A DNA stretch of 5,521 nt from Nitriliruptoraceae bacterium (GTDB taxonomy: Bacteria > Actinomycetota > Nitriliruptoria > Nitriliruptorales > Nitriliruptoraceae). The DNA lies in NCBI GenBank assembly GCA_007134165.1, contig SLLJ01000090.1:1-5521 (forward strand), written 5' to 3'. Positions 1-5,521 of this stretch are shown piece by piece (positions within the stretch are counted from its first letter, which is position 1; each line of letters starts with the position of its first letter). Made by a program: the position numbers and the translations under genes. The notes beneath the pieces are model-generated. The model was given only the letters and a program-made list of their open reading frames with translations. It was not told the DNA's origin and searched no databases.

Positions 1-185
1 CGGGTCCGGGGCCGGTAGGTGGTCACCAGCTCGGTGCCGTAGTAGTCGTAGAGGTGGGGGTCGAAGCGCTGCGTCTCCACCTCGATGCGCACCCCGTCGC
101 CCACGGCGGCGACGCCGGCGACCTGCCCGGCGAACTCGACGGGCACCACTTCGGGCAGGAACGGTTCGAGCGGATGGGTCCTCAT
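1..185 (-). CDS. Unrecognised protein, N-terminal 61 residues only (gene runs off left edge)
   Basis: This is the start of a minus-strand gene that continues beyond position 1, so only about 61 codons are visible. The ATG at 185-183 is preceded by GAGG (194-191) with a 5-base spacer. Third codon positions are nearly all G or C, which supports real coding. The peptide begins MRTHPLEPFLPEVVP and contains the stretch RFDPHLYDYYGTELVTTYRP. It has no signal peptide and no membrane segment, so the product is probably cytosolic. It starts 37 bases after the stop of the upstream permease gene with no terminator between, so it is very likely the fourth gene of the importer operon. In such operons this slot often holds a glycoside hydrolase or another sugar-processing enzyme. 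That is context only, and I do not recognise the family from these residues. Confidence 0.72.
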   Translation of the reverse strand, partial: MRTHPLEPFLPEVVPVEFAGQVAGVAAVGDGVRIEVETQRFDPHLYDYYGTELVTTYRPRT

Positions 186-222
186 CGTGACCTCGGGTCG
201 CAGCGGTGGGGAACAGGCGGGC

Positions 223-1062
223 TCACTTCACCGAACCGAGCGTCAGGCCGTCCTTGAGTTGGCGCTGGGCGACGAGCACGACCACGAAGGTCGGCAGCGC
301 CACCAGCGTGGAGACCGCCATCAGCGCGTTCTGGCTGGTGGAGAACCGGTCGACGGAGCGCGCGATGTAGGAACTGAGCGGGGCGTCGGCGTTGGTGAAC
401 AGCAGGGTCTCGGGGAACACCACGTCACCCCAGGAGGCGACGAACAGGATCGAGGCGATCACGACCAGGGTGTTGCGCAGCAGCGGCACCGCGATCGTGA
501 ACAGGTAGCGCCACTCCCCGGCGCCGTCGACCGAGGCCGCCTCGCGCAGTTCGCGCGGCAGGCTCTGCAGGGCGGGGCGGATCAGCAGGATGCCGAATGG
601 CAGGAAGATCGAGGTCTGAGCCAGTGAGACCCCGAGGTGGGTACCCAGCAGGTTGATCTGGGCGAGTACCCGGAACAGGGGCAGGAACGTGATGGATGGC
701 GGGATCAACTGCACCAGGATCACGAAGGTCAGCATCGGGGTGATCCAGCGCGACTCTGACGCAGACAGGCCATGCGCGGCCATCAGGCCCAGCAGCATCG
801 ACAACGTGATGGTCACGGCGGCGATGCGCAGCGAGTTGCCCAGTGCGGGGACGAACTCGGAGGCGAAGAACGACTGGTAGGCGTCGATCACCCACTCGCT
901 CGGCCACCAGTGGACGGTGACCGTCTCCGCCGAGGTCTTGAACGAGGTCGTGACCATCCAGAAGATCGGAAACACGTAACCGAACAGGATCGCCAGCGCG
1001 AACAGCGATCCAGCGAGTCGCCAACCGTTGATCCGCCGGACCTGGATCGCGAGCGCGCTCAT
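223..1062 (-). CDS. Carbohydrate ABC transporter permease, MalG/UgpE type (CUT1, second permease)
   Basis: This is one of two inner-membrane subunits that form the channel of a CUT1 sugar importer. The 279-residue product has six evident hydrophobic segments, the first at about residues 17-37, followed by the family-typical TTSFK (38-42). The cytoplasmic EAA loop that docks the ATPase is clear: EAASVDGA from Glu174, ending in a conserved IAVPLL. The C-terminus GLTLGSVK resembles the usual end of MalG-like permeases. The length is normal for the family. The ATG at 1062-1060 was chosen although the frame stays open far upstream. It is preceded by AAGGAGG, gives a standard N-terminus, and overlaps the stop of the preceding permease by 4 bases (ATGA), which implies translational coupling. 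Residues upstream of this ATG in the open frame are Arg/Pro-rich shadow of the other permease. The substrate cannot be assigned. Confidence 0.95.
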   Translation of the reverse strand: MSALAIQVRRINGWRLAGSLFALAILFGYVFPIFWMVTTSFKTSAETVTVHWWPSEWVIDAYQSFFASEFVPALGNSLRIAAVTITLSMLLGLMAAHGLSASESRWITPMLTFVILVQLIPPSITFLPLFRVLAQINLLGTHLGVSLAQTSIFLPFGILLIRPALQSLPRELREAASVDGAGEWRYLFTIAVPLLRNTLVVIASILFVASWGDVVFPETLLFTNADAPLSSYIARSVDRFSTSQNALMAVSTLVALPTFVVVLVAQRQLKDGLTLGSVK

Positions 1063-2006
1063 TGGGCCTCCTTGCGCCGGATCGTGATCAGGTAGGGAAC
1101 GGAGATGGCGGTCGCGATCAGCACCCCGACCGTGCCGTAGGCGGCCGATGCACCGAAGTCGTTCTCGGCGAAGGCCTTGAGGTAGGCGAGGAACGGCAGG
1201 GTGGCCGTCGAGCGACCCGGACCACCACCGGTGACCACCAGGATGACCTCGAAGGTCTTGTAGACGTAGATGATCTGGAGCAGGATCAGGATCGACACCG
1301 TGGGCCAGATCTGCGGAATCGTGATGTAGCGCACCTTCTTGACCGCCGTGGCCCCGTCGATCGCCGCGGCTTCGTAGAGGTCGGGCGACACGCCACGCAG
1401 CGCCGCGAGCATGATCAGCACCACGAACGGCGTACCGCTCCAGGCGGTGAGCAGGATCAGGGTGATGATGCCGATCGTGGGGTTGACCAGCCACACGACG
1501 GGCTGATCGATGACTCCCAGGTTCAACAGCACGTGGTTGAGCACGCCCGCGCGGGTCCCGCCCATGAAGCTGCCGAACACCGCACCGACCACGACCGGTG
1601 GGAGCAGCCAGGCGAAGAAGATCAACCCTCGTACCCCACCGGAGAACCGGGTGCGTTCGCTGAGCATCAGCGCGATGAGGAACCCGACGACGATCTCGAT
1701 CGCCACGGTGACGGTGACGAAGATGAACGTGCGGGGCAGCGAGGACCAGAAGACGTCGCTGGCGAACAACTCGCGGTACTGGTCGAGCCCGACGAACGGC
1801 CGCTCCCCGCGCACCGCCGTCCCGAGCGAGACCTGCCGGAACGACAGGTCGAGCAACACCCCGAGCGGGTAGGCGAAGAAGTACAGCAGGAACAGCATCG
1901 CAGGGACGGCGAACCACAGGGTCCGTGGTACCTGCGGGCGGCGGGCGGACCCGCCCGCCGGCGCTGCGGCCGGCGGGCGGGTCCGGGTAGTCGACGGAGC
2001 ACTCAT
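1059..2006 (-). CDS. Carbohydrate ABC transporter permease, MalF/UgpA type (CUT1, first permease)
   Basis: This is the partner inner-membrane channel subunit of the importer. From the ATG at 2006 the product has 315 residues. A Pro/Ala/Arg-rich cytoplasmic tail (about 1-29) precedes the first membrane segment (about 30-50), and five more hydrophobic segments follow. The EAA loop EAAAIDGA starts at Glu212 and runs to ITIPQIWP, the ATPase-docking site. The periplasmic-loop signature TGGGPGRST, followed by LAYLKAF, is typical of MalF/UgpA-like CUT1 permeases. The start is not fully certain. A GTG at 2021 would add five residues (reading MLETD) but has no ribosome-binding site. The ATG at 2006 has only a weak purine stretch (GAGACGG) upstream. 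The gene begins 27 bases after the stop of the binding-protein gene. Codons 8-21 form a perfect hairpin (separate entry). Confidence 0.94.
   Translation of the reverse strand: MSAPSTTRTRPPAAAPAGGSARRPQVPRTLWFAVPAMLFLLYFFAYPLGVLLDLSFRQVSLGTAVRGERPFVGLDQYRELFASDVFWSSLPRTFIFVTVTVAIEIVVGFLIALMLSERTRFSGGVRGLIFFAWLLPPVVVGAVFGSFMGGTRAGVLNHVLLNLGVIDQPVVWLVNPTIGIITLILLTAWSGTPFVVLIMLAALRGVSPDLYEAAAIDGATAVKKVRYITIPQIWPTVSILILLQIIYVYKTFEVILVVTGGGPGRSTATLPFLAYLKAFAENDFGASAAYGTVGVLIATAISVPYLITIRRKEAQ
1067..1073 (-). promoter_or_regulatory. Shine-Dalgarno AAGGAGG for the second permease
   Basis: On the minus strand AAGGAGG lies 4 bases upstream of the ATG at 1062. It sits inside the last codons of the preceding permease gene. 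It fixes the start at this ATG in a frame that is open for another 850 bases upstream. The spacing is slightly short but acceptable. Confidence 0.8.
1946..1985 (-). repeat. Perfect 17-bp inverted repeat (hairpin, 6-base loop) in the first permease's early codons
   Basis: The arms are 1946-1962 and 1969-1985, exactly complementary over 17 bp, with a 6-base loop at 1963-1968. All but one pair are G-C. In the mRNA it starts about 21 bases after the A of the ATG at 2006 and spans codons 8 to 21, which encode an Arg/Pro/Ala/Gly tail ahead of the first membrane segment. No U-tract follows, so it does not look like an intrinsic terminator. A stable hairpin just after the binding-protein gene could protect that gene's mRNA or reduce permease translation, as REP hairpins do between malE and malF in enteric bacteria. 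That role is inferred. Confidence 0.85.
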
Positions 2007-2033
2007 GTCCGTCTCAAGCACGGCTGCGCTGGG

Positions 2034-3368
2034 TCACTCGAGCAGCCCGGGCAGCTCGGCGAAGATCGCGTCAGCCGCGGCGTCGGCATCCTTCGCCCCG
2101 GCGATGACTTCGCTGTAGTTGTCGCCGAGCAGGGTGGAGATGGACGCGGAGTTGGCGCTCAGCGGGATCGCGAGCGAGCCCCCGACCAGTTCCGCGAACG
2201 GCCCAAGGCTCTCGTCGGCGGAGGACAGGTCGACGCCTTGACGCAGCGGCACCGACAGCGCCTCGGCCGCGACCTGCTGGCCCTCCTCGGACAGCAGGAC
2301 CTCGGTGACGAACGCCCAGGCCATCTCTCGCTGCGACTCCGCACCGATCGCGATCGCCTCGCCGCCGAGCGCCCCACCGTCGAACAGTTCCGGGATGGTG
2401 ATCAGGGTCCACTCGAAGGGCGCGTTGTCGAGGTAGTTCGACAGCTGCCAGTTGCCATCCTGGGCGAAGAGGTGATCGCCCGCGAGGAAGTTGTCGGTGG
2501 CCACGAAGCCGGTGGAGTCGTTGGCGGAGCGCCAGCCCTCGGCAACCCACCGCTCCTGCTGCACCAGCATCTCACGCATGGCCTCGTTGGTCGGGTCGTT
2601 GAAGGACCAACCCTTCGAGATCGCCCACGGCAGCATGTTGAACTCACCCGCTCCGCCGGCCATGCCGACACCGGTCACACCGACGTAGCCGGCGTCGCTG
2701 GCCGCAGCCAGCGCTGCCTCGAACTCCTCCTCGGAGGTCGGGATGTCCAGGCCCAGCTCGTCGAGCAGGTCGAGGTTGACGTACAGGCCGGGGATGTTGC
2801 CGAAGGCCTGGGTGCCGAACTGCGCGCCGTCCTCGGCTCGCAGCACGTCGATCACGTCCGCGGGGAACAGGTCCGCGTCGGGGTAGGCGGCCCACAGATC
2901 GTCGATCGCGTCGACGGCGCCGGCCTGGTACAGCTCGGGCAGGTTGAAGGCCGCGATGATCGCGACGTCGAAGGATTCGCCGGCAACGGTCGCCGCGAGC
3001 AGCCGCTGCGCGAACCCGTCGTAATCCGAGAGCTCGGTCTGTACGGTGACGTCGGGGTACATGTCCTCGAACATCGAGGCCCAGACGCTCATGGCGTTGT
3101 TCAGACCGGGCACACCCTCGTCGTAGTTGTGCCAGACGGTGAGCGTGCCCGAGAAGTCGGACGCGGCCGCATCCTCGGCGGCCGCATCGTCGTCAGCCGC
3201 ATCGTCGTCAGCGGCTGCATCGTCATCGGCCGCCGCGTCGTCAGCCGCCGCGTCGTCGGCGGGCGCGTCGGGCTCGTCCGCCGCATCGTCGCCGCCGCAC
3301 GCGGCGAGGATCATGGACACGGCGGCGAGGAGGGCAATGACCCCCCGCGGCCAGGATCGGGTTCGCAT
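2034..3368 (-). CDS. Extracellular solute-binding lipoprotein of a CUT1 sugar ABC importer (SBP_bac_1 type)
   Basis: This lipid-anchored protein captures the sugar and delivers it to the two downstream permeases. The 444-residue product begins with a positively charged stretch (MRTRSWPRG), a hydrophobic core and a lipobox LAAC with Cys24 as the predicted lipidated residue. Residues 27-71 are an almost pure Asp/Ala spacer. The mature domain starts near SGTLTVWHNYDEG (73 onward), a first strand typical of MalE/UgpB-like binding proteins. IPGLYVN (residues 192-198) followed by LDLLDELGLDIPTS matches the family pattern in which the chain returns to lobe 1. The C-terminal part has the usual helical end with AWAFVTEVLLSEEGQQ. 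The ATG at 3368 was chosen because GGAGG precedes it by 7 bases and it gives a perfect signal peptide, although the frame is open to 3557. The ligand cannot be predicted. As first gene of the operon it is usually the most highly expressed. Confidence 0.95.
   Translation of the reverse strand: MRTRSWPRGVIALLAAVSMILAACGGDDAADEPDAPADDAAADDAAADDDAAADDDAADDDAAAEDAAASDFSGTLTVWHNYDEGVPGLNNAMSVWASMFEDMYPDVTVQTELSDYDGFAQRLLAATVAGESFDVAIIAAFNLPELYQAGAVDAIDDLWAAYPDADLFPADVIDVLRAEDGAQFGTQAFGNIPGLYVNLDLLDELGLDIPTSEEEFEAALAAASDAGYVGVTGVGMAGGAGEFNMLPWAISKGWSFNDPTNEAMREMLVQQERWVAEGWRSANDSTGFVATDNFLAGDHLFAQDGNWQLSNYLDNAPFEWTLITIPELFDGGALGGEAIAIGAESQREMAWAFVTEVLLSEEGQQVAAEALSVPLRQGVDLSSADESLGPFAELVGGSLAIPLSANSASISTLLGDNYSEVIAGAKDADAAADAIFAELPGLLE
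3156..3290 (-). repeat. Degenerate Asp/Ala codon repeat encoding the lipoprotein linker
   Basis: This tract of GAC/GAT and GCC/GCG/GCA codons reads as runs such as DDAAADDDAAADDD across residues 27-71 of the binding protein. Units of about 15 to 18 bases recur with silent third-base changes, so it looks like an old or selected tandem repeat rather than a fresh slippage product. The linker is strongly acidic and probably disordered, and it would hold the ligand-binding domain away from the membrane and through the cell wall. Its length could vary between strains. Confidence 0.85.
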
Positions 3369-3375
3369 GATGTCG

Positions 3376-3380
3376 CCTCC
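3376..3380 (-). promoter_or_regulatory. Shine-Dalgarno GGAGG for the binding lipoprotein
   Basis: GGAGG on the minus strand lies 7 bases before the ATG at 3368. It decides this start over upstream codons in the same open frame, and it is the start that gives a proper lipoprotein signal. Confidence 0.8.
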
Positions 3381-3383
3381 GTG

Positions 3384-3439
3384 GGTTCCGTGGTCGCCGC
3401 CCCCTGCGGGAAGGTCCGACCGTGACAGGCAGCGGAACC
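3384..3439. repeat. 7-bp inverted repeat GGTTCCG / CGGAACC flanking the leader region
   Basis: GGTTCCG at 3384-3390 and CGGAACC at 3433-3439 are perfect inverted copies 42 bases apart. The second copy touches the -10 box of the leftward promoter and the first lies just before the ribosome-binding site. A related half-site occurs at 3563-3568 (CGAACC). The pair could be a spaced operator or the base of a leader stem. A 7-bp match could also arise by chance. Confidence 0.3.
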
Positions 3440-3466
3440 GTATAAAGTAAAAACAATCAACGTCAA
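3439..3466 (-). promoter_or_regulatory. Sigma70-like promoter of the importer operon (TTGACG, 16 bp, TATACG)
   Basis: On the minus strand TTGACG (3466-3461) and TATACG (3444-3439) are separated by 16 bp in the most AT-rich spot of the window (17 of 20 bases at 3441-3460 are A or T). Transcription would start near 3432, giving a leader of about 63 bases to the lipoprotein ATG. The match to the housekeeping consensus is good for a high-GC organism. On the plus strand the same island contains TATAAA (3441-3446), which could be a -10 box for the divergent gene, but no well-spaced -35 box accompanies it. Confidence 0.65.
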
Positions 3467-3562
3467 GGTCCCGTTCACCGATCGGCCGTGCGCGACACAC
3501 CTGGATCGGGCCACCCGCGCCCACCCCCAGCCGTCCACCCACGGCGGATCCGAGCAACCGAC

Positions 3563-3573
3563 CGAACCGTTCG
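3563..3573. promoter_or_regulatory. Possible operator dyad CGAAC-C-GTTCG
   Basis: This perfect 5+1+5 dyad lies in the divergent region. Its core GAACCGT is also found at 3435-3441 over the -10 box of the leftward promoter, and the inverted form CCGTTC is at 3471-3476 just upstream of the -35 box. Shared half-sites around the promoter would fit a LacI- or GntR-type sugar regulator. No regulator gene is in the window, the motif is short, and the assignment is tentative. Confidence 0.25.
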
Positions 3574-3748
3574 ACCCCACCTCGAGCCCCCCAGACCGCA
3601 CGCTACGACCGCAATCGGAGGACGCGACCCGAGCTCCGCATCGGCCACCGACCCCTCACCGACCCGACCTCACCGACCGAGCACGACCTGCCCCCACATC
3701 GCGCGCTGATCGCACACCGAGCGCTCGCCGATCCCCGTCGAGGACCTC

Positions 3749-5521
3749 ATGGCCACCACGCCACCGACCCCAGCCGCCACGGCGCCCGGCGATACCCGAC
3801 GCGCGTCGCGGACGATCGACCACCGGTACGCGCCGGCCACGACGTGGACATCGATCTGCCACCCGGACGATCCGCACAAGACGGTGGTCCGCGAGGACGG
3901 AGCGCTGCTGCACGGCTTCCGGTCCGCCAACACCGTCGACTGGAGCTTCGATCGGGCGATCGAGCTGCGAGCGAGCACCACCCATCGACCGCAGCGCATC
4001 CAGCAGTGGACCGAGGACGCCCGCACCCCGATCGTGGTCACCGAGGTGGTCTACCCCTTCCTCACCCTGACCCTGCGGGCTGCCGGTCACCAGACCGCCG
4101 ACGGAGCCCGAGCCGACCTCATCGCGTGGCACCTCGACGTCCACGACGACGCCCCGCGGGGCTTGGTCACCGGCCTGCACATCGACATCCACCAGCGCGA
4201 CGCGCGCTACCTGCCGCCTGCCTGGCACCCCTCGCACGTCGCGATCGCGTTCGACCCCGACGCACCGCCCGCGGGGGACATGTTCGTCGACGACGACCGC
4301 ACGCCCGATGCGCACGACCTCGAGGCAGCACGTGTCGACCGCTGCCTGGTGTCGTTTCCGCTGCCGCTGGTCAGCTGGCACCCGACCGGCTACCGACCGG
4401 CGAGCGCGGTGCGCACCGTGCCGCAGGTCGTCGACCCCGGCGACCGGCTCGAGGGCGTGCTGGTGGTGCCGTTGACCGGCCCGGCGCCGTCCGCGATCAC
4501 CGAGGGGTGGGCGCGCGCGGCGCTGGAGACCGAACGCACCTACTGGCGCGAGCTGGCCGCACTGGACCTGCCGCTGCACGTCCCCGATGCCGAGCTCATG
4601 GCGATGCTCGTGGCAGCCGCCCGCAACCTGCTGCAGGCACGCGACGTCGATGACCAGGGTCGCCCGCTGTTCCAGATCGGGCCGACGATGTACCGCAGCG
4701 TGTTCATGGTCGACGGCTACTTCCTGATCGAGACCGCCCGGCTGCTCGGGCTCGACGATGACGCCGACCACGCCGTGGCGGTCCTGCTCGACAAGGTCCG
4801 CCCCGACGGCTCGGTCAACTTCATGGCCGACCAGCTGCCCGATGACGCCTATCCCCATCACAAGGAGACCGGCATCGCGATCGCCACGGTCGTGCGCCAG
4901 TGGGAGCTGACCGGCGACGACGATGCGCTGCGCCGGCGGTGGCCGATCGTGTGCGACGCGGTCGGGTTCATCGCACGGCTGCGCGAGCAGGCCCGGGCGC
5001 TACCCACCGACCACCCCGCCCACGGGCTGATGCCACCCGCCTACACCGACGGCGGACTGTCGGGGGTACGCGGCGAGCTGTCGACTGCGCTGTGGACGCT
5101 GATCGGGCTGCGCGCGGCCGGGCGGGCCGCCGAGGTGGTGGCTCCCGAGGACCGCGACGAGCTCCTCCGCGCCGCCGACGAACTGCACACCGACCTCAAG
5201 CGGGTGCTCGACCGGCAGCTGGCGACCGACCACGCCGCGATCATGGCGTTGGACCCCACCGAGGCCCACCACACGATCCCGGGCCGCCGCAGTGCCTCGC
5301 TGCCCCACCGCATCAACCCGGGCACGGGAACCTGGGCGTTCGCCCAGGCGATCCACCCCGGCGAGCTGCTGCCCGGCGACCACCCGACGGTGACCCGCTT
5401 CCTCGACCTGCTCGAGCGCATCGACGACGAGCAGGGCATCCCGTCCGAGACCGGCTGGCTGCCCTACCGGTCGCTGTGGACCTACTACGCCGCGTTCGCG
5501 GCGAACGCGTGGCTGCACGGC
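3749..5521 (+). CDS. Six-hairpin glycosidase-like (alpha/alpha)6-barrel enzyme, 3' end beyond window
   Basis: The frame is open from a stop at 3707-3709 to the right edge, and 591 codons are seen. The ATG at 3749 is the only possible start in it and has GAGG (3740-3743) 5 bases upstream. There is no signal peptide or membrane segment, so the protein is probably cytosolic. Residues 1-20 are Thr/Pro/Ala-rich. About 22-260 look beta-rich, like the N-terminal sandwich domain of many such enzymes. From about 265 (YWREL) a run of paired amphipathic helices begins, as in (alpha/alpha)6 barrels. Notable stretches are YRSVFMVDGYF (315-325, Asp322), HHKETGIAIA (from His370, Glu373), HGLMPP (425-430), YTDGG (432-436), GTGTW (525-529) and PSETGWLPYR (565-574, Glu567). 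Polar and acidic residues here are candidates for the active site, but I cannot assign acid and base. The position divergent to a sugar importer supports action on an imported glycoside. The exact GH family is not recognised, and a lyase or epimerase-type barrel is an alternative. Confidence 0.8.
   Translation, partial: MATTPPTPAATAPGDTRRASRTIDHRYAPATTWTSICHPDDPHKTVVREDGALLHGFRSANTVDWSFDRAIELRASTTHRPQRIQQWTEDARTPIVVTEVVYPFLTLTLRAAGHQTADGARADLIAWHLDVHDDAPRGLVTGLHIDIHQRDARYLPPAWHPSHVAIAFDPDAPPAGDMFVDDDRTPDAHDLEAARVDRCLVSFPLPLVSWHPTGYRPASAVRTVPQVVDPGDRLEGVLVVPLTGPAPSAITEGWARAALETERTYWRELAALDLPLHVPDAELMAMLVAAARNLLQARDVDDQGRPLFQIGPTMYRSVFMVDGYFLIETARLLGLDDDADHAVAVLLDKVRPDGSVNFMADQLPDDAYPHHKETGIAIATVVRQWELTGDDDALRRRWPIVCDAVGFIARLREQARALPTDHPAHGLMPPAYTDGGLSGVRGELSTALWTLIGLRAAGRAAEVVAPEDRDELLRAADELHTDLKRVLDRQLATDHAAIMALDPTEAHHTIPGRRSASLPHRINPGTGTWAFAQAIHPGELLPGDHPTVTRFLDLLERIDDEQGIPSETGWLPYRSLWTYYAAFAANAWLHG

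Larger units (their letters stand above)
3369..3748. other. Divergent intergenic region
   Basis: These 380 bases lie between two divergently transcribed genes. The left part carries the importer leader and promoter (3369-3466). From about 3480 to 3748 the plus strand is rich in C and poor in G; for example, 3541-3600 has 28 C and 14 G. It includes short direct repeats: CACCGACC at 3646, 3657 and 3671, within an 11-base repeat CCTCACCGACC at 3654 and 3668. Small open frames here encode Pro/Arg/Thr-rich peptides without a ribosome-binding site, so I do not call genes. I see no tRNA, riboswitch or terminator. The promoter for the rightward gene must lie in here but is not clear. Confidence 0.7.

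Noticed and set aside
1546..1555. Palindrome CCCGCGCGGG
   Set aside because: It is a short G/C-only palindrome inside coding sequence, expected by chance at this composition.
1063..1917. Upstream extension of the second permease frame
   Set aside because: The extension is an Arg/Pro/His-rich shadow of the first permease. The ATG at 1062 with AAGGAGG and the ATGA overlap gives the normal family length.
1946..1985. Hairpin read as an intrinsic terminator
   Set aside because: No T-tract follows on either strand, and on the minus strand the hairpin lies inside a gene with clear coding continuing after it.
3413..3421. GGTC-C-GACC dyad in the leader
   Set aside because: The arms are only 4 bp and the spacing does not match the other half-sites, so it is likely chance.
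1062..3425. Open frame of 787 codons on the plus strand
   Set aside because: It lies wholly antisense to the two permease and binding-protein genes. Its product is a His/Arg/Gly/Asp-rich low-complexity sequence typical of the shadow frame of high-GC coding DNA, with no domain.
3369..3557. Upstream extension of the binding-lipoprotein frame
   Set aside because: It would place about 60 residues before a perfect lipoprotein signal peptide and would cross the predicted promoter.
3488..3709. Small plus-strand frame of 73 codons in the intergenic region
   Set aside because: The peptide is Pro/Arg/Thr-rich, has no recognisable ribosome-binding site or domain, and reflects the C-rich composition.
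3656..4861. Open frame of 401 codons on the minus strand
   Set aside because: It is antisense to the divergent enzyme gene and Arg/Val/Gly/His-rich. The opposite strand has the better codon pattern, ribosome-binding site and structured protein.

Overview
The window is a GC-rich, almost fully coding stretch with strong G/C preference at third codon positions. This suggests a high-GC actinobacterium. The substrate-binding lipoprotein has a long Asp/Ala linker after its lipobox. That style is known to me from marine or soil Acidimicrobiia and Nitriliruptoria, but this taxonomic guess is weak.

Layout: positions 1 to 3368 are a leftward (minus-strand) operon for a carbohydrate importer of the ABC CUT1 type. 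Read in the direction of transcription, it has a sigma70-like promoter in an AT-rich island (3439-3466), a solute-binding lipoprotein (3368 to 2034), a MalF/UgpA-like permease (2006 to 1059) and a MalG/UgpE-like permease (1062 to 223, ATGA overlap). The start of a further gene (185 to beyond the left edge) follows, and its product is not recognised. No ATPase gene lies in the window.

Positions 3369-3748 are a divergent intergenic region holding the leftward promoter, a few short dyads that may be operator half-sites, and a C-rich, G-poor stretch. From 3749 to the right edge a rightward gene (591 codons seen, no stop reached) encodes a protein without a signal peptide. Its second half looks like an (alpha/alpha)6 six-hairpin glycosidase-like barrel.

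The simplest model is a sugar-utilisation locus. The lipoprotein captures an oligosaccharide or glycoside outside the cell, and the two permeases import it using a shared ATPase encoded elsewhere. The divergent cytosolic enzyme, and perhaps the gene cut at the left edge, would process it inside. The substrate cannot be read from the sequence. The most unusual structures are a perfect 17-bp hairpin inside the first codons of the first permease gene and the hard-to-place divergent enzyme.
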